Source of the DNA: Bradyrhizobium monzae
Lineage (GTDB): Bacteria > Pseudomonadota > Alphaproteobacteria > Rhizobiales > Xanthobacteraceae
Direction: 5' to 3'
Length of the DNA: 64,000 nucleotides
NCBI RefSeq assembly: GCF_021458635.1
Contig: NZ_JAIRDQ010000007.1
Location: forward strand, 1 to 64,000
Each line of letters starts with the position of its first letter. Within the stretch, counting starts at the first letter, position 1. The translations under genes and the position numbers were made by a program. This document shows, one piece after another, positions 8,968 to 17,762 of the stretch. The notes beneath the pieces are model-generated. The model saw nothing but the letters and a program-made list of their open reading frames with translations, had not been told where the DNA came from and searched no databases.

Positions 8968-9150
8968 ATGCAGGACATGTTGGCCCGGCTTGAAAAGTTG
9001 CGCACCGACGCAGCTGAGTGCGCCCTGATCCGCGATCTTGCAACTGATCCGGCTAAGCGCGCGCTATTCGACCGGCTCGCCAGCCACCTAACGAGTCTGG
9101 CCGATCAGGTTGAGATGGCTATGCAAGAGCGGAAGAACGGCACCAAGTAA
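8968..9150 (+). CDS. Small conserved-type helical protein
   Basis: Sixty residues, ATG preceded by AGAGAGGGG. Entirely helical and charged (MLARLEKLRTDAAEC, RLASHLTSLADQVEMAM). It resembles the many short proteins of unknown role in Bradyrhizobium genomes. No partner or regulation is visible. Confidence 0.55.
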   Translation: MQDMLARLEKLRTDAAECALIRDLATDPAKRALFDRLASHLTSLADQVEMAMQERKNGTK

Positions 9151-9228
9151 GGCCGCGCTTGCGCGCTGAGCATGAAGGCGCAGAACGACTGGCGTTCCGG
9201 TCTGGTCGTTATCTGGGGCAGATCGATC

Positions 9229-9456
9229 CTAGTCCGCCAAGCTGTAAACGGATTGAAGCCTTTTCTCAATCGCCGCCAGCCGCCGCGTGCCATCCCCTTG
9301 CATGTAGTGCCTGCTTCTAGCCTCCACGACGACACGCCAGTCAGTTCTCTTGCGACCGGAAACGATCGCAATGCCAACTGGGCTCATGCCGTCCTGTCTC
9401 AACTCTTCAAGAATAATCCAGCTCAAATCAGTTCCGGAAATAGGCTTCCTGGCCAT
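9229..9456 (-). CDS. Small hypothetical protein
   Basis: Seventy-five residues from ATG 9456 with GGAGAA upstream. It combines a helical opening (LSWIILEELRQD), two strands (GIAIVSGRKRTDWRVVVEA) and a C-terminal helix (RRLAAIEKRLQSVYSL). The layout suggests a small folded alpha/beta protein. Function unknown. Confidence 0.55.
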   Translation of the reverse strand: MARKPISGTDLSWIILEELRQDGMSPVGIAIVSGRKRTDWRVVVEARSRHYMQGDGTRRLAAIEKRLQSVYSLAD

Positions 9457-9620
9457 AGGTTCTCCTCAAACCCTGCCAGAGCCTACCTAGGCGCGCTCCC
9501 GGCGCAAGCCCCGGCCGTCGGCATGGGTCAACGAACGGTTGCGGGTCGAAAATGCCCAAACCTGGCTCCTCCGTCCAAAGAGGCCCCCGGCCCCAACGGA
9601 GGGGATGAGGCCGGGACCAG

Positions 9621-9779
9621 TCATTCCCATCTTCCATAACTCGGTTGGGCACCCGAGCACCAAAATAAGAATCCATGCCAGTGAGAGTTCCGAAAAACAG
9701 CAATGTCTAATCTGCTGACAGCGCCGAACGAGACGCTATTGCCGCAGTCGTGGCAGGAGATGAGTTCTGTCCGGACCAT
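9621..9779 (-). pseudogene. Possible degenerate zinc-ribbon small protein
   Basis: From the ATG at 9779 the frame begins MVRTELISCHDCGNSVSFG, which looks like the first half of a two-CxxC ribbon protein, but no second C-x-x-C follows and the remainder does not resemble the family. A frameshift after about residue 20 is the likely reason. Low certainty. Confidence 0.3.
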
Positions 9780-9786
9780 TTGAGGA

Positions 9787-10098
9787 TTATCTATCGTACG
9801 TCTTCCCGCCGGTGCTAAACTCATAGAGCATACTCGAATAGGGCAAGCGAGCGATTATAGTGGCCTCTTTTCCCACCTGACCAAACACAGCTACGCGGCA
9901 TGGCAGGTTTACACCTCCCATTTTGCGAGCACAGATTGCGTCGGCACTATCGATGAAATTTACGTTCATAAGCCGAGTGATGAAAATTGTTCGGCCGTCA
10001 GGTATTGCGCCAATAGGCTGAATGGCAAAAATCGTAACGAATTGCGTTGCGAAGACTGCTGCAACTGACACGCCGGCTACCTGCAACCAGCCTTTCAT
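9787..10098 (-). CDS. Secreted or membrane-anchored hypothetical protein
   Basis: A 103-residue protein with GGAGG before ATG 10098. The N-terminus (KGWLQVAGVSVAAVFATQFVTIFA) is a signal peptide or anchor. Two cysteines (ADAICARKM, NLPCRVAV) in the exported part could form a disulphide. No family recognised. Confidence 0.55.
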   Translation of the reverse strand: MKGWLQVAGVSVAAVFATQFVTIFAIQPIGAIPDGRTIFITRLMNVNFIDSADAICARKMGGVNLPCRVAVFGQVGKEATIIARLPYSSMLYEFSTGGKTYDR

Positions 10099-10210
10099 GA
10101 TGAGCCTCCCCAGCCCATCGCCACCATAGGGCGAGCTTCCGACCGCTGCAAGGTGCCCTTGATCGGTCCGACCGGTTGGGTTCTGATGCGAAGCGCTGGG
10201 GGAGCGTTAA

Positions 10211-10600
10211 ATGTCAATCATAATAGGATGGCTGATACTATCGGCCGTTGTCTCGGTCGCGGCATCATCGCGCGGTCGAAACGGCGCTTGGTGGTTTGTA
10301 ATCGCAGTCATTACGTCGCCGTTGATCGCGGTTCTTTTTGTATTCGGGCTGCCAAACCTGAGGCATGAAGAATTACTATCCAAGCTGGCCAACCGAGAGC
10401 CCGAGCGCCCTCTAAGGAGAATTGGCGGCCACTCTTCGCGCGTGACCGTGGACCGCTCTCCAAAACCGTTCGAGCCTGACGGCGTGCTTGGGGGCGTACC
10501 TTATCGTGTAATCGACGATGGATCGATCCACGCCATCATGCAGGGCGCGCTAGTGAAGTTCGCGAGCCTTGAACAGTTCACAAAGGCGGTGGGGAATTAG
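10211..10600 (+). CDS. Two-helix membrane protein of unknown function
   Basis: A 129-residue protein; GGGGAGCG precedes ATG 10211. Residues 1-20 (SIIIGWLILSAVVSVAA) and about 26-48 (AWWFVIAVITSPLIAVLFVFGL) are membrane helices joined by a short Arg-rich turn (SSRGRNG). The soluble tail ends in GVPYRVIDDGSIHAI, resembling short ligand-free cytoplasmic tails in related small Bradyrhizobium proteins. A terminator follows at 10666. Confidence 0.6.
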   Translation: MSIIIGWLILSAVVSVAASSRGRNGAWWFVIAVITSPLIAVLFVFGLPNLRHEELLSKLANREPERPLRRIGGHSSRVTVDRSPKPFEPDGVLGGVPYRVIDDGSIHAIMQGALVKFASLEQFTKAVGN

Positions 10601-10665
10601 GGTTTGGCGTCCTTCAGCGCCGATCGCATTAGATTTCGTAACCAACGAGCCCGCGCCGCTGAAGG

Positions 10666-10693
10666 CACCCCGTCAGAAATGGCGGGGTGTTTT
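10666..10693 (+). terminator. Rho-independent terminator
   Basis: CACCCCG (10666-10672), a ten-base loop and CGGGGTG (10683-10689) are followed by TTTT. It lies about 65 bases after the stop of the membrane protein gene ending at 10600. Confidence 0.75.
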
Positions 10694-10753
10694 GCTTGCT
10701 CTACTTACCCCCTAGCTTTAACACTGAACTCTTGGCTGCCTCAGGGGACTACA

Positions 10754-10999
10754 GTGAGCAAGGTTCGCGAGTTTATCGACTTCTGGACGGAGAACAGCAT
10801 TCACGCCGTCGAGCAGTATCGGACTGCCGGTGCGTCGCAGGATGTGGCGGATCTCCGCCGACGTCTTGTCGGGGCTGCCAAGGGACAGGACATTTCGGAA
10901 GCCGACTTGCAGGCTGAGATCGGCGAAATCTCTGACTATATTAGAGAACGGCTCAAGGCAGCGAACAGTGCTGAGCGCGAGCGGCGCAGATCGACTTAG
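10754..10999 (+). CDS. Small helical hypothetical protein
   Basis: Eighty-one residues from a GTG at 10754, chosen because AGGGGAC lies just upstream; the longer frame begins inside the terminator. The sequence is helical and acidic (VREFIDFWTENSIHAVEQ, EADLQAEIGEISDYIRERL). No motif recognised. Confidence 0.5.
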   Translation: MSKVREFIDFWTENSIHAVEQYRTAGASQDVADLRRRLVGAAKGQDISEADLQAEIGEISDYIRERLKAANSAERERRRST

Positions 11000-11011
11000 G
11001 CGTGAGAGGGC

Positions 11012-11245
11012 TCACTTGTCCAACCTGTGGACATCCCCAGGCTCCAGACTAAGTTCCTCGAAGAGGCGCTGCCGCTCGGGCGTCAGCGGGACATTCATTA
11101 ATTCCGCAGTCGAACCCTCCGGTGCGGCAGCGAGGACCAATGTCAGAGCCTGGCTGGGCTTTGCAACGGCAACCCAAATCTGCGTCTTGTTGTCGTCGAT
11201 CGTCACTTCAACAACGGTAAATGCCCCCCCGAAAGACTCGCCCAT
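11012..11245 (-). CDS. Hypothetical beta-rich protein
   Basis: Seventy-seven residues from ATG 11245, with GGAG seven bases upstream. Strand-rich first half (FTVVEVTIDDNKTQIWVAVA), helical end (ERQRLFEELSLEPGD). It lies immediately downstream of the small gene 11287-11490 and is probably co-transcribed with it. Function unknown. Confidence 0.5.
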   Translation of the reverse strand: MGESFGGAFTVVEVTIDDNKTQIWVAVAKPSQALTLVLAAAPEGSTAELMNVPLTPERQRLFEELSLEPGDVHRLDK

Positions 11246-11286
11246 GTTGTCCACTCCGGCCCCGAACACGAAAGGGAGCTTGGGTC

Positions 11287-11490
11287 TCAGTCTGGCGGCT
11301 TTAGGCCCGGAAAGCGGAGCCACTCGCTAATATGGGAGCCAGTTTCGGCTTGGCGGGCCTTCTCCAACAGGCTCTCTTGCCTCTTGCCCGGCGGAAGCTT
11401 CTTCGCTTCCTCGCGCAAGATCTTTGCCTCTTCGTCCAGACGTTCTTCAAGGGATCGGGTGTGTTTGATGCGGCGCCTTTTTAATCCCAT
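11287..11490 (-). CDS. Small basic-acidic protein, paralogue of the one at 60277
   Basis: Sixty-seven residues from ATG 11490 with AGGGA upstream. It has a basic N-terminus (GLKRRRIKHTRSL), a charged helix (ERLDEEAKILREEAKKLPPGK) and HISEWLRFPG at the end. The protein at 60277-60465 has the same plan: basic start, EARQLSDEAETFPPGHKRD, ASDIVEWLISP. So this is a small family present at least twice here. No function known. Confidence 0.6.
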   Translation of the reverse strand: MGLKRRRIKHTRSLEERLDEEAKILREEAKKLPPGKRQESLLEKARQAETGSHISEWLRFPGLKPPD

Positions 11491-11737
11491 GCTGCTCGTT
11501 CCCTCATGTGATACCTGCCCAAAAACGAAGATTAAAACATGGGGGAGGCGCAAGGTTCCGGGCCAACGGCCGTTCTATTTTCAGGGTCTCCCGCGTTCGG
11601 GCGGCGTCTCGGCCTAGGCCGGCGTCAGAGCGATTGCCTTGAGATATTTTGCCCTAAGCTGCAGCCCGTAAACTCGTCGGTTAACTCCTCTGGGCACTCC
11701 ACGGCCTTTAGGCGATCTTTGAGGCTGTGCCGAAACG

Positions 11738-11940
11738 AATAGGCTCCTCTATCTGGCGCCTTATTCGCCAGACCTCAATCCGATCGAAATGGCCTTCGCC
11801 AAGCTCAAAGAACGCCCTTCGAAAGGCCGGCCAGATCAATCGAGGCCTTGTTCAACGCTATCGCCGGCGCCATAGACGCATTCTCGGCCCTGAGTTGGCC
11901 GCTGCTGTCAGGCTGTTCTCGAACGTCGCATGACGAACCG
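11738..11940 (+). pseudogene. IS630-family transposase C-terminal remnant
   Basis: The frame starting near 11742 encodes LLYLAPYSPDLNPIEMAFAK, the conserved DDE-acidic end of IS630 transposases. Further matching pieces (NAIAGAIDAF) appear in a different frame, so the copy is frameshifted. Everything upstream of the PYSPDLNPIE block is missing. Confidence 0.8.
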
Positions 11941-11945
11941 CGAGT

Positions 11946-14072
11946 TCATCGCTTTTGCAACACCGCCGACAGCGCGACACCGTTGCCCAAAATCGAAAAA
12001 ACCTCCCTGGACGAGAGATGCGCAGCGGCCTGCTCGAAGGTATCGCTCGCTTCGACCTTGGCACGACCGACGACCAGGTTCGCGTCGATCATGTCAGGCC
12101 GAACGGCCCGAGCAGGCGGCAACTGGGCAATGTGAAAGGCCAACAGCGCGGGATCTTCGCGCAGCTCCAGCATGGCGGGCCTGATATCCGCATTCGCCGA
12201 CGTGCTCAGTTCGTTCGCCCGACGCAGGACCGGTGGCGCCGCTCTTTCTTCGGGGGTGGCGAATTGCCCGCCGAACGCGGGCAAGGAGGTCAGAGCGCCC
12301 AAGGGAACAGCGAACAGCAGGCCGATGATTACGGGGGACATCCAGAGCAGAAGCGGAAGCGAGACGGCATACGCGCTTGCTGCCATCGCGACGCCGCACA
12401 AGGTTGGAATGCCGTATTTCCGGTAGAGCTCGCGGCGCTCTACCGTGCCGTCATCGCGCCTCTGCGTCTGCCACCCCGCATCGCGGCCGGCCAGGATCTC
12501 GATGACCGCGATCGACTGAAAGATCATCATCACGGGAGCCAACAACGCCGAGAGGACGATCTCCGCGAAAACCCCGGCCGAGGCACGAAATGCGCCGCCG
12601 AATTGCTGTCTCGCCGACCTGCGTGTCCAGACGAGGATCAGGCTGAGCAGTTTCGGCAACAGAAGCATACCCATCGTGGCGCCGAATACCCAGATGGCGA
12701 GTACCGGATCCTGGGCCGGCCACGTCGGAAACAAGGAGAAGCCTTTCGGGAAATATTCGGGACGCACGAAGCGGGCCTGCAGCGAGATCAACATTCCCAG
12801 CAGCAGGAACAGGAGCCAGAGCGGGGCCGTGAGGTATGCTCCGATGCCCACCATGAAGTGCAGACGCGACACCCAATGCAGTCCGCGCGCGGGAACGACC
12901 GCGAGATGCTGGAGATTGCCCTGGCACCAGCGTCGGTCGCGCGCGGCGAAATCGAGCAGCGAAGGCGGCACCTCCTCGTAGCTTCCGCCGAGCGTGGGCA
13001 GCATGTAGATGCCCCAGCCGGCCCGTCGCATCAGCGCAGCTTCAACGAAATCGTGGCTGAGGATGTGCCCACCGAACGGCTTGCGCCCGCGCAGCTGCGG
13101 CAGCGCGGCCGTTTCGGCAAAGGCCCTCACACGGATGATCGCGTTGTGGCCCCAATAGTTGCCTTCAGAGCCGTGCCACCAGGCGACACCGGCGGCGATC
13201 ACCGGTCCGTATAGGCGCCCCGCGAATTGCTGAACGCGGCTGAAGAGACTTCTTGCGTTGACAATCATCGGAAGAGTCTGAATGAGCCCGGCGGTCGGAT
13301 TGGTCTCGATGGCATGGACCAATCGAACGATGGTCTGTCCGCTCATGAGACTGTCGGCGTCGAGTACGATCATGAAGTCGTAAACGCCGCCGAAACGCGT
13401 GATCCACTCGGAGATGTTGCCGGATTTCCGCGCCGTGTTGTCTGCACGATGGCGATAGTACAGCCGTGGCGTTCCGACGTCCTGTCGCAACGCGAGAAGT
13501 GCCTTTTCCTCCGCCACCCAGATATCCGGATCGGTGCTGTCGCTCAGAATGAACCAGTCGAACAGCTTTCCGTGCGAAGTCGCCTCCAAGGATTCGATGA
13601 TCGCGCGCAGCCGTGCCGTAAGCCGATGCGGGTCTTCGTTGTATGTCGGAAGCAGCATGGCCGTGCGGCTTGCGATAGGCTGTAGTTCCACGCCGGGCGC
13701 CGCCGCGTCCCCGTCCGGATGATGAGCCAGCAGGACAAAGAAGCCTGCCACCGCCGACGCGAACGAAAAGGCGACCCAGGCGAGCAGGACCAGGAAAAGG
13801 GTCAGCACCATGGCTTCGAGGACGGTAACGCCGCCGACCTCCAGCACGCGATACATCTCGTAGCCGCCTGCTCCCGTGAGCAGAGCCGTCGCGAGGAGGA
13901 TGAGACCGCGTCTCCATACCATCGTGGTTGCGATGGGCGCAGGAACACGGTCCGACACCCGCTTCTGCCCCAAATCGCCAGGAGCCATGGGAAGAGGCGA
14001 CTCGCGCGGCAGCAGGGGTTGGGTCGCGATATCACCGGCCGCGGACCGCGGTGCCGTGCTCAAGGTGCCCAT
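11946..14072 (-). CDS. opgH: Glucans biosynthesis glucosyltransferase H
   Basis: A 708-residue inner-membrane GT2 glycosyltransferase that polymerises the beta-1,2-linked backbone of osmoregulated periplasmic glucans from UDP-glucose. Two helices near the N-terminus (about residues 50-115) precede the catalytic domain, with DSTDPDIW, LDADSLM, SHDFVEAALM and RDRRWCQGN matching the D, DxD, D and RxxRW elements. Several more helices follow (for example YLTAPLWLLFLLLGML). Length is close to the usual OpgH. The gene starts 13 bases inside the end of opgG, so the pair is one translationally coupled operon. Confidence 0.93.
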   Translation of the reverse strand: MGTLSTAPRSAAGDIATQPLLPRESPLPMAPGDLGQKRVSDRVPAPIATTMVWRRGLILLATALLTGAGGYEMYRVLEVGGVTVLEAMVLTLFLVLLAWVAFSFASAVAGFFVLLAHHPDGDAAAPGVELQPIASRTAMLLPTYNEDPHRLTARLRAIIESLEATSHGKLFDWFILSDSTDPDIWVAEEKALLALRQDVGTPRLYYRHRADNTARKSGNISEWITRFGGVYDFMIVLDADSLMSGQTIVRLVHAIETNPTAGLIQTLPMIVNARSLFSRVQQFAGRLYGPVIAAGVAWWHGSEGNYWGHNAIIRVRAFAETAALPQLRGRKPFGGHILSHDFVEAALMRRAGWGIYMLPTLGGSYEEVPPSLLDFAARDRRWCQGNLQHLAVVPARGLHWVSRLHFMVGIGAYLTAPLWLLFLLLGMLISLQARFVRPEYFPKGFSLFPTWPAQDPVLAIWVFGATMGMLLLPKLLSLILVWTRRSARQQFGGAFRASAGVFAEIVLSALLAPVMMIFQSIAVIEILAGRDAGWQTQRRDDGTVERRELYRKYGIPTLCGVAMAASAYAVSLPLLLWMSPVIIGLLFAVPLGALTSLPAFGGQFATPEERAAPPVLRRANELSTSANADIRPAMLELREDPALLAFHIAQLPPARAVRPDMIDANLVVGRAKVEASDTFEQAAAHLSSREVFSILGNGVALSAVLQKR

Positions 14073-15571
14073 CGATAGACCCAGACTTCGGACAAGGGCT
14101 TGTCGCCTTCGGCGAGAAACGCCCGCAGCTCGATCGGCTCACCCTTCAGCTGGCATTGGAAGCTGAGACGCCACCCCCCGGTATAGGGATTGGGCTGTGT
14201 GACGATGTTCTTCACCTCGGACTTCTCCACCGTCACAACGCCTTTGACGCCCGCAGCGTCGACTCCTTTGAGGTTCTCGCCGAACAGATCGAGGACGAAG
14301 AGACGCGCGTCTTCGCCCCTCGCCCCTATTCCGGTTCGCGTGAACCTGGCGAGCGAGGACGGTTTGGAAGCATCCGGGCCCCAATGCAGGCGATAGGTGA
14401 AGTTGTGTTCGCCTTTGGCCTGCAGCGGGCTTTTGGGTCGCCAGAAAGCGGCGATGTTGTCGTGAACCTCCTCCTTGGTCGGAATCTCGAACAGCACCAC
14501 GGCGCCCTCGCCCCAGTCCCCGATCGGCTCCATCCAGAGACTGGGGCGCTTTTCGAAGCTCGATTCGATGTCCTGATAGGCGAAGAAGTTTCTCTCCCGC
14601 TGCATCAAGCCGAAGCCGCGCGGATTGAGATCCTGAAAGGTGCTGATCTGGAGGTCGCGGGGATTGCTGAGCGGCCGCCACAGGCTTTCGCCCTTGCCGT
14701 TGAAGATCGCAAGTCCGTCGGAATCGTGGACGGACGGGCGGAAATCGTCGATGTCGTTGCGGTCGTTCGGACCGTAGAAGAACATGCTGGTCATCGGCGC
14801 GAGGCCGGCTCGCTGCATTTCGACGCGCGGGTATACCGACATTTCGACGTCGAACACCGTCGTGTCTCCGGGGCGTACGGTGAACCGGTAGCTCGCCGCG
14901 CAGCTTTTGCTGTCGAGCAGGGCGTGGATCACCAGCGAGGTCGCACCCGGCGCGGGCCGCTCGAGCCAGAAGGACTTGAAGAGCGGAAATTCCTCGCCCT
15001 TGGCTTCGCCCGTATCGATCGAGAGCCCCCGGGCGGAAAGCCCGTACGTCTGCCCCTTGGCGACGGCGCGGAAGTAGCTCGCGCCCAGGAAGACGCAGAC
15101 CTCGTCATAGTAGTCGGCGCGGTTCATCGGCGCGTGTATGCGGAAGCCCGCGAAGCCGAGATCGGCGTCCTCGAACGCCGGGACCTTCTCGCCGAAGGAA
15201 AAGTCCGCCTTGCGATACTTGAGTTCGTTGGCCTTTCCCTCCGCGACCTCGAAAATGTTCACCCTGTTCTTGTAGAAGAAGCCGCGGTGGAAGAACTGCG
15301 CTTCGAAAGGAAGATTCTTGCCGCGCCACAGCGCGCGCTCCGGCAGAAAGCGGATCGAACGATACTGATCGTAGTCAAGGTCTTTCAAGCCGCCCGGCAG
15401 CTTCTCGTCCGGAGCCTCGTACGGTTTGGCCGCCAAAGCCCGTGCCAAGTCCCTTACGGTGGACGAGGCGAACACGTCGTCCGACGGGGCTGCGGCAGCA
15501 AAACCGCTCCGCGGAGCGACCAGAAGCGCCGACAGCACCGCCGACCCTTGAACAAGCTGGCGTCGATTCAC
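14060..15571 (-). CDS. opgG: Periplasmic glucan biosynthesis protein (OpgG/OpgD family)
   Basis: A 503-residue exported protein. MNRRQLVQGSAVLSALLVA is a signal peptide with a twin-arginine look (RRQLVQ), as in OpgD. The mature part has the MdoG fold markers: YDQYRSIRF, LPFEAQFFHRGFFY, PMTSMFFYGPNDRND, WRPLSNPRDL and WMEPIGDWGEG. It acts in the periplasm in maturation or branching of glucans made by OpgH, encoded immediately downstream. OpgG and OpgD are hard to separate by sequence alone, so the symbol is a family-level choice. Confidence 0.88.
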   Translation of the reverse strand: MNRRQLVQGSAVLSALLVAPRSGFAAAAPSDDVFASSTVRDLARALAAKPYEAPDEKLPGGLKDLDYDQYRSIRFLPERALWRGKNLPFEAQFFHRGFFYKNRVNIFEVAEGKANELKYRKADFSFGEKVPAFEDADLGFAGFRIHAPMNRADYYDEVCVFLGASYFRAVAKGQTYGLSARGLSIDTGEAKGEEFPLFKSFWLERPAPGATSLVIHALLDSKSCAASYRFTVRPGDTTVFDVEMSVYPRVEMQRAGLAPMTSMFFYGPNDRNDIDDFRPSVHDSDGLAIFNGKGESLWRPLSNPRDLQISTFQDLNPRGFGLMQRERNFFAYQDIESSFEKRPSLWMEPIGDWGEGAVVLFEIPTKEEVHDNIAAFWRPKSPLQAKGEHNFTYRLHWGPDASKPSSLARFTRTGIGARGEDARLFVLDLFGENLKGVDAAGVKGVVTVEKSEVKNIVTQPNPYTGGWRLSFQCQLKGEPIELRAFLAEGDKPLSEVWVYRWAP

Positions 15572-15753
15572 GTGCTCTCCTACTCGCTACTGCTGCCGCA
15601 GGCCAAGCAACGGTCGCAGCGCCCGCGAGTTCCACCATCCAGGCTCGATTGCCGAGGCGCCCAAAAACCGACGGAATTCGGACCGCCATCCGTCCGAAGT
15701 ACCGTCAGGCGGAACGTCTTTGCTCCGTGTGCCTTCTCCCGTCGGAGGCTTGA

Positions 15754-16269
15754 ATGGCACGCGTTTGGGATACCCCCGTCTTCCTTGTCGCAACGGTCTA
15801 TTTCACGATCGACGCCCTGTTTTCGACCGTCACTGGACCGATAACGGCATGGCTCAGCAAGAAGGGGTGGCTTGAACGGATTCGGCGATGGGTAACGTCG
15901 TTGGGGCCCTACCAGTCCTTCGCCCTTTTCGCGGTGCCCGTCATCATATTGGAGCCCGCCAAGCCCGTGAGCGCCTATCTTCTCGGCACCGGTCATTTCC
16001 TTCCTGGGGCGATTGTCTTCATTGCCGCGGAAGTCCTGAAACTGACCGTTATCGAAAGACTGTTTCAGCTGAACAAGAAGAAGCTGCTGTCGATACCTCT
16101 GTTCGCCTGGGGTTACGGATACTGGCGGCGAATGATGGATTTTCTGGAGTCCACGTCGGCTTGGCGTACGTCTCGCCGAGTGCTCGCCGAAGCTCTGGAA
16201 CGGATCCGAAATCTGAAATCGAGATTGCGATCCCGATTCAATTCTGTCCGGGCGAACCGGCTTAACTAG
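15754..16269 (+). CDS. Membrane protein of unknown function
   Basis: A 171-residue protein with GGAGG eight bases before ATG 15754. An N-terminal helix (PVFLVATVYFTIDALFSTV) is followed by hydrophobic segments at YQSFALFAVPVIILEP and FLPGAIVFIAAEVLKLTVI, then a basic tail (RSRLRSRFNSVRANR) that should be cytoplasmic. It is divergent from opgGH. I recognise the general type from rhizobial genomes but no role. Confidence 0.65.
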   Translation: MARVWDTPVFLVATVYFTIDALFSTVTGPITAWLSKKGWLERIRRWVTSLGPYQSFALFAVPVIILEPAKPVSAYLLGTGHFLPGAIVFIAAEVLKLTVIERLFQLNKKKLLSIPLFAWGYGYWRRMMDFLESTSAWRTSRRVLAEALERIRNLKSRLRSRFNSVRANRLN

Positions 16270-16291
16270 CTAGGATGGTGGGGCATTGGCG

Positions 16292-16468
16292 CTACGCTGG
16301 CGGTTTGCCCGGCCAATACCTGGACTTGGTCGATATCCATTCCTTGGCGTCCGCCTCGGTCTCAAAATCTCCAATATGGGAATCGGGCCCATACCCTGTT
16401 TTGACGGCCACAAACCAACGTCCACCCTTCATTATTTCCGGTTCAAACTGGGGGAGTGTTTGCATCAT
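16292..16468 (-). CDS. Small conserved-type protein
   Basis: Fifty-eight residues, MMQTLPQFEP to KPPA, stop at 16292. The pattern GGRWFVAVKTGYGPDS, then DFETEADAKEWI, resembles small SPOR- or DUF-like beta-alpha units common in Bradyrhizobium. An ATG pair at 16463-16468 gives two possible starts. Function unknown. Confidence 0.5.
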   Translation of the reverse strand: MMQTLPQFEPEIMKGGRWFVAVKTGYGPDSHIGDFETEADAKEWISTKSRYWPGKPPA

Positions 16469-16605
16469 CGTCTCAACGAGCGGCTGACGTCGGACGCCGC
16501 CGACTACGGCCCGTTTCTATCGCAGCAATAAACCCCGGATTTAATTAGACGGAACCGATTTAGTCAATGCTGCATTGTAAGCTGATTTCAGCGGAGTCCG
16601 GCTCC

Positions 16606-16776
16606 ATGCATGACGCAGAAAAGGCCCTTCAAGCCGTCAGCGATGCGCAGCGCATTCTGGAAGAGTACTTAAAGCCTCAGCCGCGCAACAATGAGCGCGC
16701 TATTCTCGACCAACTGGTGGAAGTTCTTGAGCGGCCAGATCTCATTGCGGCGGTTGGTCGGATGCATCACCGGTAG
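16606..16776 (+). CDS. Small helical protein
   Basis: Fifty-six residues from ATG 16606 (GGAG nearby upstream). It is helical, with AEKALQAVSDAQRILEEYL and AILDQLVEVLERPDLIAAV. Its 3' end overlaps the convergent small gene 16742-16909 by 35 bases. Function unknown. Confidence 0.5.
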   Translation: MHDAEKALQAVSDAQRILEEYLKPQPRNNERAILDQLVEVLERPDLIAAVGRMHHR

Positions 16777-16909
16777 CATCGCGCGCGAGCTTCAGCCATT
16801 CGTCAGCGAGCGCCAACCAAGCCTCCTCATCTGCACGATTGCGCGCATTGGTGGCGTGCCTTCTGCATTCTTCCGCGAACGCCAAGTATCTCGCCGACTC
16901 CTCGCCCAT
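16742..16909 (-). CDS. Small helical protein
   Basis: Fifty-five residues from ATG 16909, rich in Ala, Glu and Arg (SARYLAFAEECRRHATNA, EEAWLALADEWLKLARDA). This pattern is common among short Bradyrhizobium proteins of unknown role. It overlaps tail-to-tail with the gene ending at 16776. Confidence 0.5.
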   Translation of the reverse strand: MGEESARYLAFAEECRRHATNARNRADEEAWLALADEWLKLARDATGDASDQPPQ

Positions 16910-17024
16910 GGTGACATTACGCGGGGCGACGGCATTGGTTTCTACGACACAAAACCTTGGCACAACTTGTGCAGACTAATCCTCACCGGGGTTTTGCATC
17001 ACACCCTCCCGGGGCTGGAAAGCC

Positions 17025-17059
17025 GCCGCCCGCGAGACATTGAAGCGGGCGGCGTTTTT
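17025..17059 (+). terminator. Rho-independent terminator
   Basis: GCCGCCCGC (17025-17033) pairs with GCGGGCGGC (17045-17053) over an 11-base loop, followed by GTTTTT. The nine-base perfect GC stem and T-run are strong. The nearest plus-strand gene ends about 250 bases earlier, so it may close a longer transcript. Confidence 0.75.
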
Positions 17060-17129
17060 GCATCCAATCCCGGGGCTGGTGAGGACTGGACTGCACCGAC
17101 TGTACACGCGTTGGCGCCGACGTCGTCAT

Positions 17130-17648
17130 TCATATGAACAAATCCTTCGCAATCGCGCACGGACAAATGCACCTGCCGAATTTCGATAGTGAGCGGTAGT
17201 GGACCGGTGATGCAGCACTGCACTTGCTGCTTCTATGTTGCCGGGCCTTGGCATGACGTGGGACAATCCACCTATCCTCATTTGTAAGGAATGTAGGCGG
17301 CGCATGGATTTCCTTGCGACTTTGCTGCGGCGCGTTCTTGACGTCGATAATTGTCAAAAGGGCAATGAAACCGTCCTTGAAGCTCTGCTCCGTTATACCA
17401 GCGTAGAAATCCGTCGGCGTTGAGAAGCCAAGCAATGAAAAAGATTGGACTAGAGCCTTCTTATCGTCGGCCTTCCCTTTGCCCGTCCAACACTTAGTCG
17501 ACCAACGGCAAGAAGCCCGAGCCGACCTCCATTGATCATGACCACAATCCCTTTGAGCGGATCGACGGCAGTAAGCTTCTTTGTTGGAGAACTGCTGGGA
17601 GCCACAGCCAAGGCAATATCTTATGCAAGCCACCCTAGTTGATTGCAA
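17130..17648. other. Probable degenerate DNA beside the island remnant
   Basis: A minus-strand frame contains a plausible-looking stretch (SLLGFSTPTDFYAGITEQ, FIALLTIIDVKNAP) inside otherwise composition-odd sequence. A plus-strand frame from about 17253 begins MTWDNPPILICKECRRRMDF like a small zinc-ribbon protein but loses its second half. Neither is convincing as an intact gene, so I read both as remnants. Confidence 0.3.
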
Positions 17649-17762
17649 TCAGTCCTATTTGTACGCCCCAGCTACCCGGCGGCCCTACCCGCGCTCGGGA
17701 TTTCTTGCGCGAGAGCCCTGCGATCTTATTGCCTCCGACCGATCACGGTTTTGGACGGGCGC

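Noticed and set aside
11955..13214. 419-codon plus-strand frame
   Set aside because: It is the antisense shadow of opgH, whose catalytic motifs are all on the minus strand.
13928..15844. 638-codon plus-strand frame
   Set aside because: It lies opposite opgG and the end of opgH; its composition is Arg/Glu-rich shadow and no domain is visible.
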